Source: JAGNEJ01 sp043757865
GTDB taxonomy: Bacteria > Verrucomicrobiota > Verrucomicrobiia > Verrucomicrobiales > V1-33
Length of the DNA stretch: 40,331 nt
Assembly: GCA_043757865.1 (NCBI GenBank)
Contig: JAYVOP010000375.1
Coordinates: 1 to 40,331, forward strand
Direction of reading: 5' to 3'
In this document: positions 1 to 8,489 of the stretch, piece by piece
How positions within the stretch are numbered: the stretch's first letter is position 1
How the letters are laid out: each line of letters starts with the position of its first letter
Position numbers and translations under genes: made by a program
Notes under the pieces: generated by a model
Told to the model about the DNA's origin: nothing
Seen by the model: the letters and a program-made list of their open reading frames with translations, nothing else
Database searches by the model: none

Positions 1-561
1 GATTTCATCGGCAATAAAAACATCGCCCTCATCATCGGAGCCGCACTCTCCCTGTGGCTCCTGAAGCGCCAGCAAGGCTGGTCCTGGCGGGAAATCAACG
101 AACGCGCGGGCGCTCCGCTGGAGACGGGGGGAGTCATCATTCTCATCACCGCAGCGGGTGGCGCGTTTGGCTATATGCTCATCAATAGCGGCGTGGGGCC
201 GACCGTGGAAGCCCTGGCCAAAGCCTCCGGCATGAACCTCCTGGTGGCCGCCTACCTGGTGGCCATGGTCATCCGCATCGCCCAGGGATCAGCCACCGTG
301 GCCATGCAGACGACTGCGGCCATGTTTGCCGCGCTGGTGCCTAACTTGGATTGCCATCCGATTTATCTGTTCCTGACCATCGGCTTTGGAGCCATCACTT
401 GCTCGTGGATGAATGATAGCGGCTTCTGGGTGGTGAGCCGCCTCAGTGGCTTTACCGAGCGGGAAACCCTGCGGACCTGGACGGTGCTGCTAACGGTGAT
501 TTCGCTTAGTGGATTCCTCTTCACTTATCTACTCTCGGTGTTCTTACCCCATCCTTTCTAG
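1..561 (+). CDS. GntP-family gluconate:H+ symporter, C-terminal part (5' end outside window)
   Basis: The reading frame is open from base 1 and ends at TAG 559-561, leaving about 186 residues. GntP permeases are usually 430-460 residues, so roughly the last 40% is present. The visible part is strongly hydrophobic with several membrane helices. It carries family-typical stretches: GNKNIALIIGA at the start, ITAAGGAFG near residue 50, and RIAQGSATVAMQTTAAM near residues 91-107. By family, the protein would import gluconate or a related sugar acid with protons across the inner membrane. The next gene starts one base after the stop codon, so the two are almost certainly co-transcribed. Substrate identity is not readable from this fragment. 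Confidence 0.85.
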   Translation, partial: DFIGNKNIALIIGAALSLWLLKRQQGWSWREINERAGAPLETGGVIILITAAGGAFGYMLINSGVGPTVEALAKASGMNLLVAAYLVAMVIRIAQGSATVAMQTTAAMFAALVPNLDCHPIYLFLTIGFGAITCSWMNDSGFWVVSRLSGFTERETLRTWTVLLTVISLSGFLFTYLLSVFLPHPF

Positions 562-562
562 C

Positions 563-2407
563 ATGATCCGTATCCTCACTTTCCTCGCACTCTGCACTGC
601 ACTCCCTGCGGAAACGCTCTTTATAGAAACCGAATCCCTGCCCACGTTAGGCGGCTGGACGGTGGACACGCAGTTCATCGAGATTATGGGCAGCCCGTAT
701 CTGCTGGCGCACGGCCTGGGAAGGCCGGTGGCGGATGCCAGTGGACCATTGCACGTGACTACGGCGGGGAAATATCAAGTCTGGGCGCGCACGAAAGATT
801 GGGTGGCTGTGTGGAAGGCGGAGGGCACGCCGGGGAGATTTACCATCAGCATCAATGGCAAAGCATTACCTAACGCGTTAGGTACGGAGGGAGCTGCTTG
901 GCATTGGCAACTGGCGGGCGCGGTAGATTTAGCCGCTGGGGATGCCACGCTGGCTCTGCATGATCTTACGGGTTTTGATGGTCGGTGCGATGCCATCATA
1001 CTGAGCAGCGAGGCGGACTTCATGCCCCCCGCAGAGTCCGCAGCGTTAGCGCAGTTCCGTCATGCCGCGCTACATTTACCCGACGCCCCGCCAGAGTCTG
1101 CGGAGTATGATCTCGTGGTCACGGGCGGCGGCTATGCGGGCATGGGGGCCGCCATATCCGGGGCTCGGCAGGGGCTGAAAGTGGCGTTAATCCAAGATCG
1201 CCCCGTGTTAGGCGGCAATGGCAGTAGCGAGGTCCGCGTCTGGGCGCAAGGCGGCACGGAGCGCGGATTATTTCCCCGGTTAGGGGAGATCGTGGAAGAG
1301 TTCTCGGACCATGGAAACAACTCCCCGGGCCCTGCGGAGATCTTTGGCGATGCCAAAAAAGAAGCCGTGGTGCGGGCCGAGCCGAACCTCACGCTGATGC
1401 TCAATACCCACGTCATCGGCGTGCGCATGACGCCCGGCCCTAGCAAGACCCTAGACGCCGTGTTGGCGCTGGACGTGCGCACGGGTGCGCAGCAGCTGGT
1501 GCGCGGGAAATTTTTCTGTGATGCCACCGGCCACGGCAGCGTGGGCGCAGCGGCAGGTGCGGAATACTACCTGAAAGAAACTGGCCACCTGGGCATGAGC
1601 AATATGTGGTATCACGCCGAGGCCGCCCAGCCCCAACCCTGGCCAGAGACGCCGTGGGCGCTGCCGCTGACCACGGCGGACTTCCCTCCACTGAAGAAAG
1701 CGGATGGCCCAGTGCCCTTTTATAAAGGCGAATGGTTCTGGGAAAGCGGCTTTAGCAAGCATCCGCTAGCCGATCTAGAACTCACCCGCGACTGGAACCT
1801 GCGCGCAGTCTTCGGAGCCTTCAGCGCCCTGAAACACGGCCCAGAGGCCGCCAAGCATACGGCATCCCAGCTCCAGTGGGTGGCCGCCATTGGTGGCCCG
1901 CGCGAGTCCCGCCTGCTGCAAGGCGACATCGTCCTAACGGACAAAGACATCATCAATCAAGTGGCCTTTCCCGATGGCTGCGTGCCCACCACGTGGGATC
2001 TGGACCTGCATTACCCCAAGGAACAATACGCCGCTAAATTTCCCGATAACCCCTTCATTTCCAAAGCCGTGTTTGGCAAAGGGGTGGATCGCAAGAACGG
2101 CTATCCGCTACCTTACCGCTGCTTCTACAGCAAGGACGTGGAAAATCTCTTCATGGCGGGGCGCTGCCTCAGCGTCACCCACGAGGCGCTAGGCACCGTG
2201 CGCGTCATGCGCACCTGCGGCATGATGGGCGAGGTGGTGGGCAAGGCCGCCTACCTCTGCGTGGCTAAGCACAGCACCCCACGCGGCGTGTATCAGAGTT
2301 ACCTAGCCGAATTGCTGGCGCTCTTTAAAGAACCCGGTGCCGCACGTCGCGCCACGCTGGAAGGCCCCCTGGTGGCTCCACCAACGCCCTCTAGCGTCTC
2401 ACCGTAA
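563..2407 (+). CDS. Secreted FAD-dependent oxidoreductase (FAD_oxidored family)
   Basis: The product is 614 residues from ATG 563. I chose this start because it gives a short signal peptide (MIRILTFLALCTALPA) and sits one base after the permease stop; the frame also stays open further upstream, inside the permease gene. Residues about 20-160 look like a beta-rich carbohydrate-binding-like module. A Rossmann dinucleotide motif follows near residue 188 (VVTGGGYAGMGAAISGARQG) with LGGNGSSEVR shortly after, typical of the PF12831 group common in Verrucomicrobiota and Planctomycetes. A C-terminal stretch (YRCFYSKDVENLFMAGRCLS) matches the usual FAD-closing segment. The substrate is unknown. Pairing with a gluconate-type permease suggests oxidation of a sugar or sugar acid outside the cytoplasm, which is inference. 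Confidence 0.8.
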   Translation: MIRILTFLALCTALPAETLFIETESLPTLGGWTVDTQFIEIMGSPYLLAHGLGRPVADASGPLHVTTAGKYQVWARTKDWVAVWKAEGTPGRFTISINGKALPNALGTEGAAWHWQLAGAVDLAAGDATLALHDLTGFDGRCDAIILSSEADFMPPAESAALAQFRHAALHLPDAPPESAEYDLVVTGGGYAGMGAAISGARQGLKVALIQDRPVLGGNGSSEVRVWAQGGTERGLFPRLGEIVEEFSDHGNNSPGPAEIFGDAKKEAVVRAEPNLTLMLNTHVIGVRMTPGPSKTLDAVLALDVRTGAQQLVRGKFFCDATGHGSVGAAAGAEYYLKETGHLGMSNMWYHAEAAQPQPWPETPWALPLTTADFPPLKKADGPVPFYKGEWFWESGFSKHPLADLELTRDWNLRAVFGAFSALKHGPEAAKHTASQLQWVAAIGGPRESRLLQGDIVLTDKDIINQVAFPDGCVPTTWDLDLHYPKEQYAAKFPDNPFISKAVFGKGVDRKNGYPLPYRCFYSKDVENLFMAGRCLSVTHEALGTVRVMRTCGMMGEVVGKAAYLCVAKHSTPRGVYQSYLAELLALFKEPGAARRATLEGPLVAPPTPSSVSP

Positions 2408-2412
2408 GCGGC

Positions 2413-3521
2413 TCAGATCCGCAGAAAGATCCGCCGCCGATAGAGCCACGTGAGCGCGAGGCACTGCAAGCCTAACACCGCCAGCCCCAGCCAAAACGGA
2501 GCCACCGCCGCGCCTGTCCATTGCCAGCAGCCCTGGCCCAGGTGGCGGGTCAGCGCCTCTCTGAGGAACTCGGTGGTGAGATGCGCGATGAGATAGGCCG
2601 CCAGAGAATTACTCCCAATGATGAGCAATGGCGTGGCCCAAGCGTGCCGCGCGGGCAGATCCACCAGCGCATAGAAGGCCGCCAGCAACAGCGCGGCCCA
2701 GCCGCCGCTGAAGAGCACCCAGCTAGGGGTCCAGATGCGTTTGATCACGGGAATCCAACCCATTTCACCCACCCCAGCGCCCAGGCCTAACAGCACTAAA
2801 CCCACCAGCACCAAGCCCAAAAATTTCTTCCCACGGGAACGCTCCGGCGCCTGTAACCAGCCTCCCGCGAGCAATCCCAGCACCATCGTCCCCAGCGTGG
2901 GGATGAAACTCAGCGTGCTATAACCGCCCTCGTTAGCCAGGAACGGGACTCCCGGGGAAACAGATTCAGGAACCAGACATCGAAGCGCCACGCGGCATTG
3001 GTATTCAGCCCCCACGGCTCCGGGCCGCCTGCGGCTAGGAACCAGCCCGTGTAGCCCAGCAGGATTCCGATCAGCGCCCCGCCTTGCAATTTCACCGAGC
3101 GTTGCGCTAGCAGATAGAGGAATCCGTAGCCTAGGCCGATCTGTGAGAGCGTGTCTTCAAACGTCCAGTAAGTCTGCGGATGATCCAGCGAGCGGAGGAA
3201 AACGCCCAGCAACACTAGCCCCAACGCCCGCATCCACGCGTGCCCCGTGCGACGACCTGCGGACTGCCCATCCGCCGTGCGACGAGCCAACGAGAACGGC
3301 AGCACCACGCCCACCAAGAAGGTAAAGATGGGCTGGATCAGATCATGCACATGGCACCCCGTCCAGGCCACGTGGGACTGCTGCTGGGCTAGCCAAGCCC
3401 AGCCTCCGCTCTGCGGCAACGCCTCCGCCACGCGTCCGAACTCTAACACCTCCGCCATCATCAGCAGCATCACGCTGCCACGCAAGGCATCCACGGAGTG
3501 CAGGCGGGCCGGGGCGTCCAT
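2413..3521 (-). pseudogene. DUF5009 / heparan-alpha-glucosaminide N-acetyltransferase-like membrane protein, frameshifted
   Basis: Two overlapping minus-strand frames together make one protein of about 370 residues. The first half (3521 to 2910) starts MDAPARLHSVDALRG and contains the hydrophobic acyltransferase core (TFEDTLSQIGLGY); it runs out of frame after LFPRES. The second half resumes in the -1 frame at FLANEGGYSTLSFIPTLG and ends at the TGA 2415-2413 with a basic tail, YRRRIFLRI. The intact relative at 24569-25774 shows the two halves are contiguous, and inserting one base near 2942-2960 restores the same spacing (nine residues between FP and GGY). The family has about ten membrane helices and resembles lysosomal HGSNAT. 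The gene follows the SGNH-like gene by five bases. The defect could be a real mutation or a one-base assembly error. Confidence 0.8.
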
Positions 3522-3526
3522 GGCGG

Positions 3527-4690
3527 TTATTTCTTCAGTACCTTTTGCACGGCAGGCACCACTTTGGGCAGCAGTAGCTCCGCCATCGTTTGCGCGCCAG
3601 CATCGGTCAGGATCGTTTCGCTAAAGAAATGCGCGGCGTCTGGCGGCACCTCGCCATTGAGATCTAGGAAGGTCAGTTGGTGCGCGGTGGCATACTCTTG
3701 CGCAGCCTCCTGGAAACGATGCAACTCCCGCTCCACCCAGCCAGACTGCACCTTGACCACCAGATTCCCCTCCATGCGGGACTTCGGCATACAGGTGCAG
3801 CGTAGTTTCTCTAACTCCTCGGAAAGTCCGTCGCGGCAGAGGCAGGGCTCACCAGTTAGGATGAGTTGGGCACCTAACTTCTGGGCTTGGCCGTGCAGGA
3901 GTTTGATGGCATCCAGATATTCATTGCGGGGATCTGCATCCGAGAGGCGGAAAGGATTGGGGATGGGCTGGAGTTTGGCAAACTCTGTGCGCACGTGTTC
4001 AAAGCGTTCTTTGAAAAAATCATCCGCTCCAATGGTGCTCTCCACGCGGGCGAATTCCCCCCGCAGATTCCGCGCCACCTGCCACCGGGCAATCTGGGAA
4101 CACTGCAACAAGGCGGACTTAATGGCCCCCCGCTCCCGCTTCTCCATGGTGATGCCCTCAAACGCATGCGCATCATATTTATAATCCAAGGGCTGCCCCA
4201 GCACTTCTCCAGCTCCCAGATTACTAATGATAATATCAGGCGAAAAATCGGCACCCACTGTGCTCACCCAGCGTGCTGCGGCCAAGCCCGTGAGGCCCGC
4301 ACTACCATTGGCCCCGATCTCGATTTTCACCCCCGGAAATTTCTCCTGCAACGCCACCCCGAGCTGCCCCCACCAAGTCTGCGGGGCATTCTGCAACTGA
4401 CCAAACGTGGCCAGCCCACCCACGCAGAAGATGCGCACGGTGTTCGGCTCTCGGCCCAGGGGCATTCCGGCTAGGGAGCGCAGTTGATGCTCAGCATCAA
4501 TGGTGAAATTTACCTTCTCCGTGAGGCCCGGCAGCGAGTTCTTCAGCCGCAGGGTGGCGGTGTGCTCCGTGGGCGCGCGATAGCACACCCAGAGGATGGC
4601 CTCGATCATAAGCACCCCCGCGAGGGAGCCGAACACCATGCGGCGGGCGAGGCGAAGAAGATTGTCAGTGGCAAAGAAATCAGCAGTCAC
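3527..4690 (-). CDS. Membrane-anchored SGNH/GDSL-hydrolase-like protein lacking the nucleophile serine
   Basis: The product is 387 residues from a GTG at 4690; ATG 4639 (MVFGSLAGVLM) is an alternative. A single membrane helix near residues 18-37 follows a basic RLARR stretch, so the body should lie outside the cytoplasm. The SGNH layout is visible: block I at residues 90-97 reads VGGLATFG where relatives have GGS(T)TFG, a middle block GANGSAG, and a C-terminal block with Asp351 and His354 (PDAAHFF) followed by LTDAGAQ. The expected nucleophile serine is Leu93 (codon CTG), and the oxyanion block reads NLGAGE. Relatives act as esterases or O-acetyl transferases on glycans. This one may be inactive or have a changed role. 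The DUF5009 gene follows by five bases. Confidence 0.6.
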   Translation of the reverse strand: MTADFFATDNLLRLARRMVFGSLAGVLMIEAILWVCYRAPTEHTATLRLKNSLPGLTEKVNFTIDAEHQLRSLAGMPLGREPNTVRIFCVGGLATFGQLQNAPQTWWGQLGVALQEKFPGVKIEIGANGSAGLTGLAAARWVSTVGADFSPDIIISNLGAGEVLGQPLDYKYDAHAFEGITMEKRERGAIKSALLQCSQIARWQVARNLRGEFARVESTIGADDFFKERFEHVRTEFAKLQPIPNPFRLSDADPRNEYLDAIKLLHGQAQKLGAQLILTGEPCLCRDGLSEELEKLRCTCMPKSRMEGNLVVKVQSGWVERELHRFQEAAQEYATAHQLTFLDLNGEVPPDAAHFFSETILTDAGAQTMAELLLPKVVPAVQKVLKK

Positions 4691-4858
4691 AGGAATAGGT
4701 TAGGTGGAAATAAAGACGCAGCAGGTGCTGGCTGTAGCATGGAGTCCCCGCTGGGGGAAGCAGAGAAATGCGCCCCTGCTAAGATATTCCGCACGAAATG
4801 ACGGGCGCGCGGCAATGCCGTTTGTCATGGCGTGGAAACATCGTTTCCTGCTCACCTC

Positions 4859-5563
4859 ATGCGCCCGCTCTTCCCCCACCCCACCCCTCCCTTTCCGCCC
4901 GTCAAAGTCTGCGGCCTCACCCGGCTGGCGGATGCCCTCGCCTGTGCAGAGCAAGGCGTGCAGGCCATCGGCATCAATTTCTGGCCACAGTCCAAGCGCT
5001 ATCATCCGCTGGCGCTAGCCGGCGCGTGGCTGCCTGCGGTGCCCGCCTCACTCACGCGGGTGGCCTTATTCGTCAACGCTACCCTAGCAGAGATCCAGAC
5101 CACCATGGACAGCGGCTTGCTGGACATGGTGCAACTCCATGGCGACGAATCCCCTGACTTCATCCGCAGCGTGATGGATGCGGGCCGACCTTGCCTGCGG
5201 GCGCTGAGCGTGCGCACCGAGGCGGACCTAGAAAAAATCTCCCAGTGCCCTTGCTCTAGCATTATCCTGGATGCCTACGCCCCCGGCCACTATGGCGGCA
5301 CGGGCCAACTCTCCGACTGGGCGTTAGCCGCTACTGCCGTGCGCCTATTTCCTGAGAAGCAGATCCTCCTCAGCGGCGGTCTCACGCCCCAAAATGCCAC
5401 CGCTGCTTGGCAGTCCGTGCAGCCAGCAGCCTTGGATCTAGCCAGTGGCGTGGAGCAGGCTCCAGGGCTGAAGAGCCCGCAGCTCATTGCCGACCTCATG
5501 CAGGCACTGCGGGGGCCTGTCCGCAGCCTTTCTGGTTGCGCGGGGGAAATCTCTGCTCTCTAA
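4859..5563 (+). CDS. trpF: Phosphoribosylanthranilate isomerase TrpF
   Basis: The enzyme catalyses the Amadori rearrangement of N-(5'-phosphoribosyl)anthranilate in tryptophan biosynthesis, in the cytoplasm. The product is 234 residues from ATG 4859; an in-frame GTG at 4832 would add nine residues, and neither start has a Shine-Dalgarno motif. The TIM-barrel motifs appear in order: KVCGLTR with the catalytic cysteine, GINFWPQSKRY, VALFVN, VQLHGDE, ILDAYAPGHYGGTGQ with the catalytic aspartate, LLSGGL, and LDLASGVEQAPGLK at the phosphate site. The length is slightly above the usual 200-215 because of short ends. No other trp genes are in the window. lysC follows after 52 bases. Confidence 0.93.
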   Translation: MRPLFPHPTPPFPPVKVCGLTRLADALACAEQGVQAIGINFWPQSKRYHPLALAGAWLPAVPASLTRVALFVNATLAEIQTTMDSGLLDMVQLHGDESPDFIRSVMDAGRPCLRALSVRTEADLEKISQCPCSSIILDAYAPGHYGGTGQLSDWALAATAVRLFPEKQILLSGGLTPQNATAAWQSVQPAALDLASGVEQAPGLKSPQLIADLMQALRGPVRSLSGCAGEISAL

Positions 5564-5615
5564 ATGGCGCTCGTTTTACACCCCCATATTTAATTAAAAT
5601 AGCAATTTCCCCTTC

Positions 5616-6848
5616 ATGGCCACCATCGTGCAGAAATACGGCGGCACTTCCGTCGGCAATCCCGAGCGCATCCGCAATGTCGCCCAGCGCGTGCTCGCCA
5701 CGCAGCGGGAGGGGCATCGCGTGGTGGTCGTCGTCTCCGCCATGTCCGGCGTGACCGACAACCTCATTAAGCTCTCACGCGAAGTCTCCGCTGAGCCCAC
5801 CGAGCGGGAAATGGACGTGCTCCTGTCCACGGGTGAGCAGACGACCATCGCCCTCACCGCCATGGCCATCAATGCCCTGGGCGGCAAGGCCGTCTCTCTA
5901 ACCGGTGCCCAAGCGGGCATCGTGACCGACGGTGTGCATACCAAAGCGCGCATTTCTAACATCACCCCCACGGAGGTGCATGAGATGCTAGACAGCGGCA
6001 ATATCGTCGTCATCGCAGGCTTCCAAGGGCGCACCGCCAGCGGGCAGATTACCACGTTAGGGCGCGGCGGCAGTGATCTCACGGCCATCGCCATGGCGGC
6101 GGCCATCAAGGCGGATCTCTGCCAGATCTTTACGGATGTGGATGGCGTTTACACTTGTGACCCGCGCATCGTGAAGGATGCCACCAAGATCAATGTCATT
6201 TCCTACGAAGAAATGCTCGAAATGGCCAGCAGCGGCAGCAAGGTCATGCAGAGCCGCAGCGTGGAATTTGCCAATAAATTTGGCGTGCCCTTTGAGGTGC
6301 GCAGTAGCTTAAATAACAACCCAGGAACCCTCGTTACCAAAGAAACTATGAGCATGGAATCCGTCGTCATCCGCGGCATCAGCCTCGAGCGTGATCAAGC
6401 CAAAGTCACCATCCAAGGCCTGCCGGACCTGCCGGGCGTGGCCAGCCGCGTCTTCAGCGTGATCGGCCACACCAACGTCAATGTGGACATGATCGTGCAA
6501 AACGTGGGCCAAGACGGCAAAGCCCGCATTTCCTTTACCCTGCATAAAAACGAGCTAGCCAAAGCGCTCGCGGGCCTAGAAGCACTAGCCAAGGACATCG
6601 GCGGCAACGTGGAAGTGCTCAGTGATGACGGCATCGCTAAGCTGAGTGCGGTGGGCATCGGGATGCGCAGCCATAGCGGCGTGGCGGCCACCATGTTTTC
6701 CGCCTTAGGCGAGGCGGGCATCAACATCCAAATGATCTCCACTAGCGAGATCAAAATCACCGTGACCGTGGAGCAATCTTCTGCTGACGAAGCCGCCCGC
6801 GTGGTGCATAAAGCCTTTAAGCTCCACGAGGCCCCGCCCATAGTCTAA
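5616..6848 (+). CDS. lysC: Aspartate kinase
   Basis: The enzyme phosphorylates aspartate, the first step towards lysine, diaminopimelate, threonine and methionine. The product is 410 residues from ATG 5616, the standard size for a monofunctional class. The kinase domain opens with the signature IVQKYGGTSVG (residues 4-14) and continues with VVVVSAMSGVTDNL, STGEQ and TTLGRGGSDLTA. Two ACT domains occupy roughly residues 265-405 (VTIQGLPDLPGVASRVF; then LSAVGIGMRSHSGVAATMF), so allosteric feedback by lysine and/or threonine is expected. The leader is AT-rich with no Shine-Dalgarno motif. There is no internal start obvious enough to claim the overlapping beta subunit seen in some relatives. Confidence 0.95.
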   Translation: MATIVQKYGGTSVGNPERIRNVAQRVLATQREGHRVVVVVSAMSGVTDNLIKLSREVSAEPTEREMDVLLSTGEQTTIALTAMAINALGGKAVSLTGAQAGIVTDGVHTKARISNITPTEVHEMLDSGNIVVIAGFQGRTASGQITTLGRGGSDLTAIAMAAAIKADLCQIFTDVDGVYTCDPRIVKDATKINVISYEEMLEMASSGSKVMQSRSVEFANKFGVPFEVRSSLNNNPGTLVTKETMSMESVVIRGISLERDQAKVTIQGLPDLPGVASRVFSVIGHTNVNVDMIVQNVGQDGKARISFTLHKNELAKALAGLEALAKDIGGNVEVLSDDGIAKLSAVGIGMRSHSGVAATMFSALGEAGINIQMISTSEIKITVTVEQSSADEAARVVHKAFKLHEAPPIV

Positions 6849-6873
6849 CCTCTTACCCTTACGCTCTAGCATT

Positions 6874-7146
6874 ATGTCCCAGGCCATCATGGACCCCGAA
6901 GAAGTGCGGCGCTTCGCCAAAGAGCTGAAGCGCTTTAACGACGACGTGCAATCCCGTGCAGCCGCCTTGCAGGCTCGCTTCATCGCCCTCAGCGGCACGT
7001 GGCAAGACCAGGAGCACGAGAAATTTGCGGAGGAATTCATCAGCACCATGAAGGTCCTGAAGAAGTTCGTAGAAGTGGGGGAAAAGCACACGCCGTTCCT
7101 GCTCCGCAAGGCCCAGCGGATCGAGGAATATTTAGATCAACGGTAG
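6874..7146 (+). CDS. Small helical WXG100-like protein
   Basis: The product is 90 residues from ATG 6874; an in-frame ATG five codons later is possible. It is highly charged and predicted to form two long helices joined by a turn at GTWQDQEHEKFAEEF (residues 41-55). Size, the central tryptophan (Trp43) and the helix-turn-helix hairpin match the WXG100/ESAT-6 superfamily, although the motif reads WQD rather than WxG. Classical members are exported by type VII secretion. No EssC/EccC ATPase or other secretion gene is nearby, and lysC lies only 25 bases upstream, so the family resemblance should not be read as proof of export. It could equally be a small cytoplasmic coiled-coil protein. Confidence 0.65.
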   Translation: MSQAIMDPEEVRRFAKELKRFNDDVQSRAAALQARFIALSGTWQDQEHEKFAEEFISTMKVLKKFVEVGEKHTPFLLRKAQRIEEYLDQR

Positions 7147-7353
7147 GCCAAGGAATCGGAGCGGCACGCCCCCAGCGTAACATACACGACGGAGCCAGCG
7201 GTCCCTACTCCTTGGGTCTCCTCCTCGCAAATTTCCAAGAAAAAGGCGCATCCTTTCCTAGCGCACAACGGGATTCCTTGCCAAGTGTGCGCTCTCTTTC
7301 CCAGCAACGTTTGCTTGCTGAAAAGCTAAATTTACCAAACACCCCTAACTACC

Positions 7354-8481
7354 ATGCCCGCTAAGAAAAAAGTAAATCTCGCCATCGTCGGACTCGGCTT
7401 CGGAGCTGAATTCATTCCCATTTACCAGCATCACCCGAATGCCAATCTGGTGGCCATTTGCCAGCGGGATCAAAAAAAGCTAGACGCGATTGGCGATGCT
7501 TTTGGCATTGAAAGCCGCTACACGGATTTCCTAGAGTTACTCAAAGATCCTAACATCGAAGCCGTGCATATTAACTCCCCCATCCCAGACCACGGCTGGA
7601 TGAGCATCGCGGCCTTGAAGGCTGGGAAGCACGTCAGTTGCACCGTGCCCATGGCCACCACCGTGGCCGAGTGCAAAGAGATCGTGGACCTCGTGAAGAA
7701 AACCGGCCTGAAATACACCATGGCGGAAACCGTGGTCTATGCTCGGGAGTATCTCTACATGAAAGAACTGCTAGACACGGGCAAGTTAGGTAAACTGCAA
7801 TTCGTGCAAGCCAGCCACCAGCAAGACATGGACGGCTGGCCGAACTACTGGCCCGGCCTGCCGCCGATGTGGTATGCCACGCATTGCGTGGGCCCCGTGG
7901 CGGGCATGGTGGGGAAACCAGCGGAATACGTAAGCTGCTTTGGCAGCGGCACCGTGCGCCCTGAGTTGCAGAAGAAATATAACAGTTCATTTGCCGTAGA
8001 AACGGCTCACATCAAATTCAAGGACTCCGATGTCTGCGCCCGCATCATCCGCAGCCTCTTCGATACCGCCCGCCAATACCGCGAGAGCATCGACGTCTAT
8101 GGCGACAAAGCCAGTGTGGAGTGGCCGCTCGTAGAGCATGAGGCGCTCATCATGCACACCGCTAAGCTGCCGGAAGGCAAGATCCCCAAAGCGATCAAGA
8201 CCCCGGACTTCGCCAAACGTCTGCCGAAACAGATCCAGCCCTTCACCACTAACGGCGTCTATGGCGTGGGCAAGAAATCTCACCTTTCCTTTACCCAAGG
8301 CGCAGGCCACGGCGGCAGTCATCCGCACCTAGCTAACGAGTTCATCCAATGCATCAGCGAAGGCCGGGACCCATTCCCGAACGCCAAGCAATCTGCAAAC
8401 TGGACCTGCGTGGGCCTCTGTGCTCACGAAAGCGCCCTCAAAGGTGGTGCCATCGTGAAGCTGCCCGCGTGGTCACTGTAG
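7354..8481 (+). CDS. Gfo/Idh/MocA family oxidoreductase with a variant active-site motif
   Basis: The product is 375 residues from ATG 7354, a normal family length. The N-terminal Rossmann fold starts at residue 7 with VNLAIVGLGFGAEFIPIY, followed by VAICQRDQKKL. The position where most family members have the catalytic EKP motif reads CTVPMATT (residues 96-103), so the active-site lysine is replaced by Val98. The rest of the C-terminal substrate domain is present, with GHGGSHPHLANEFIQCI near the end. Family enzymes oxidise sugars, inositols or their derivatives with NAD(P). This variant may use a different proton-transfer residue. A 207-base spacer separates it from the preceding gene, so it probably has its own promoter. 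It converges on the PQQ-like gene with eight bases between. Confidence 0.88.
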   Translation: MPAKKKVNLAIVGLGFGAEFIPIYQHHPNANLVAICQRDQKKLDAIGDAFGIESRYTDFLELLKDPNIEAVHINSPIPDHGWMSIAALKAGKHVSCTVPMATTVAECKEIVDLVKKTGLKYTMAETVVYAREYLYMKELLDTGKLGKLQFVQASHQQDMDGWPNYWPGLPPMWYATHCVGPVAGMVGKPAEYVSCFGSGTVRPELQKKYNSSFAVETAHIKFKDSDVCARIIRSLFDTARQYRESIDVYGDKASVEWPLVEHEALIMHTAKLPEGKIPKAIKTPDFAKRLPKQIQPFTTNGVYGVGKKSHLSFTQGAGHGGSHPHLANEFIQCISEGRDPFPNAKQSANWTCVGLCAHESALKGGAIVKLPAWSL

Positions 8482-8489
8482 CCGCAACC

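Noticed and set aside
2910..3015. Programmed -1 frameshift in the DUF5009 gene
   Set aside because: There is no X-XXY-YYZ slippery heptamer in the overlap and no clear stimulatory hairpin; the intact paralogue needs no frameshift, so a lesion or sequence error is simpler.
3498..4184. 228-codon plus-strand frame opposite the SGNH-like gene
   Set aside because: It is antisense to a coherent protein, rich in Ser, Arg and Cys without domains; typical shadow frame in GC-rich DNA.
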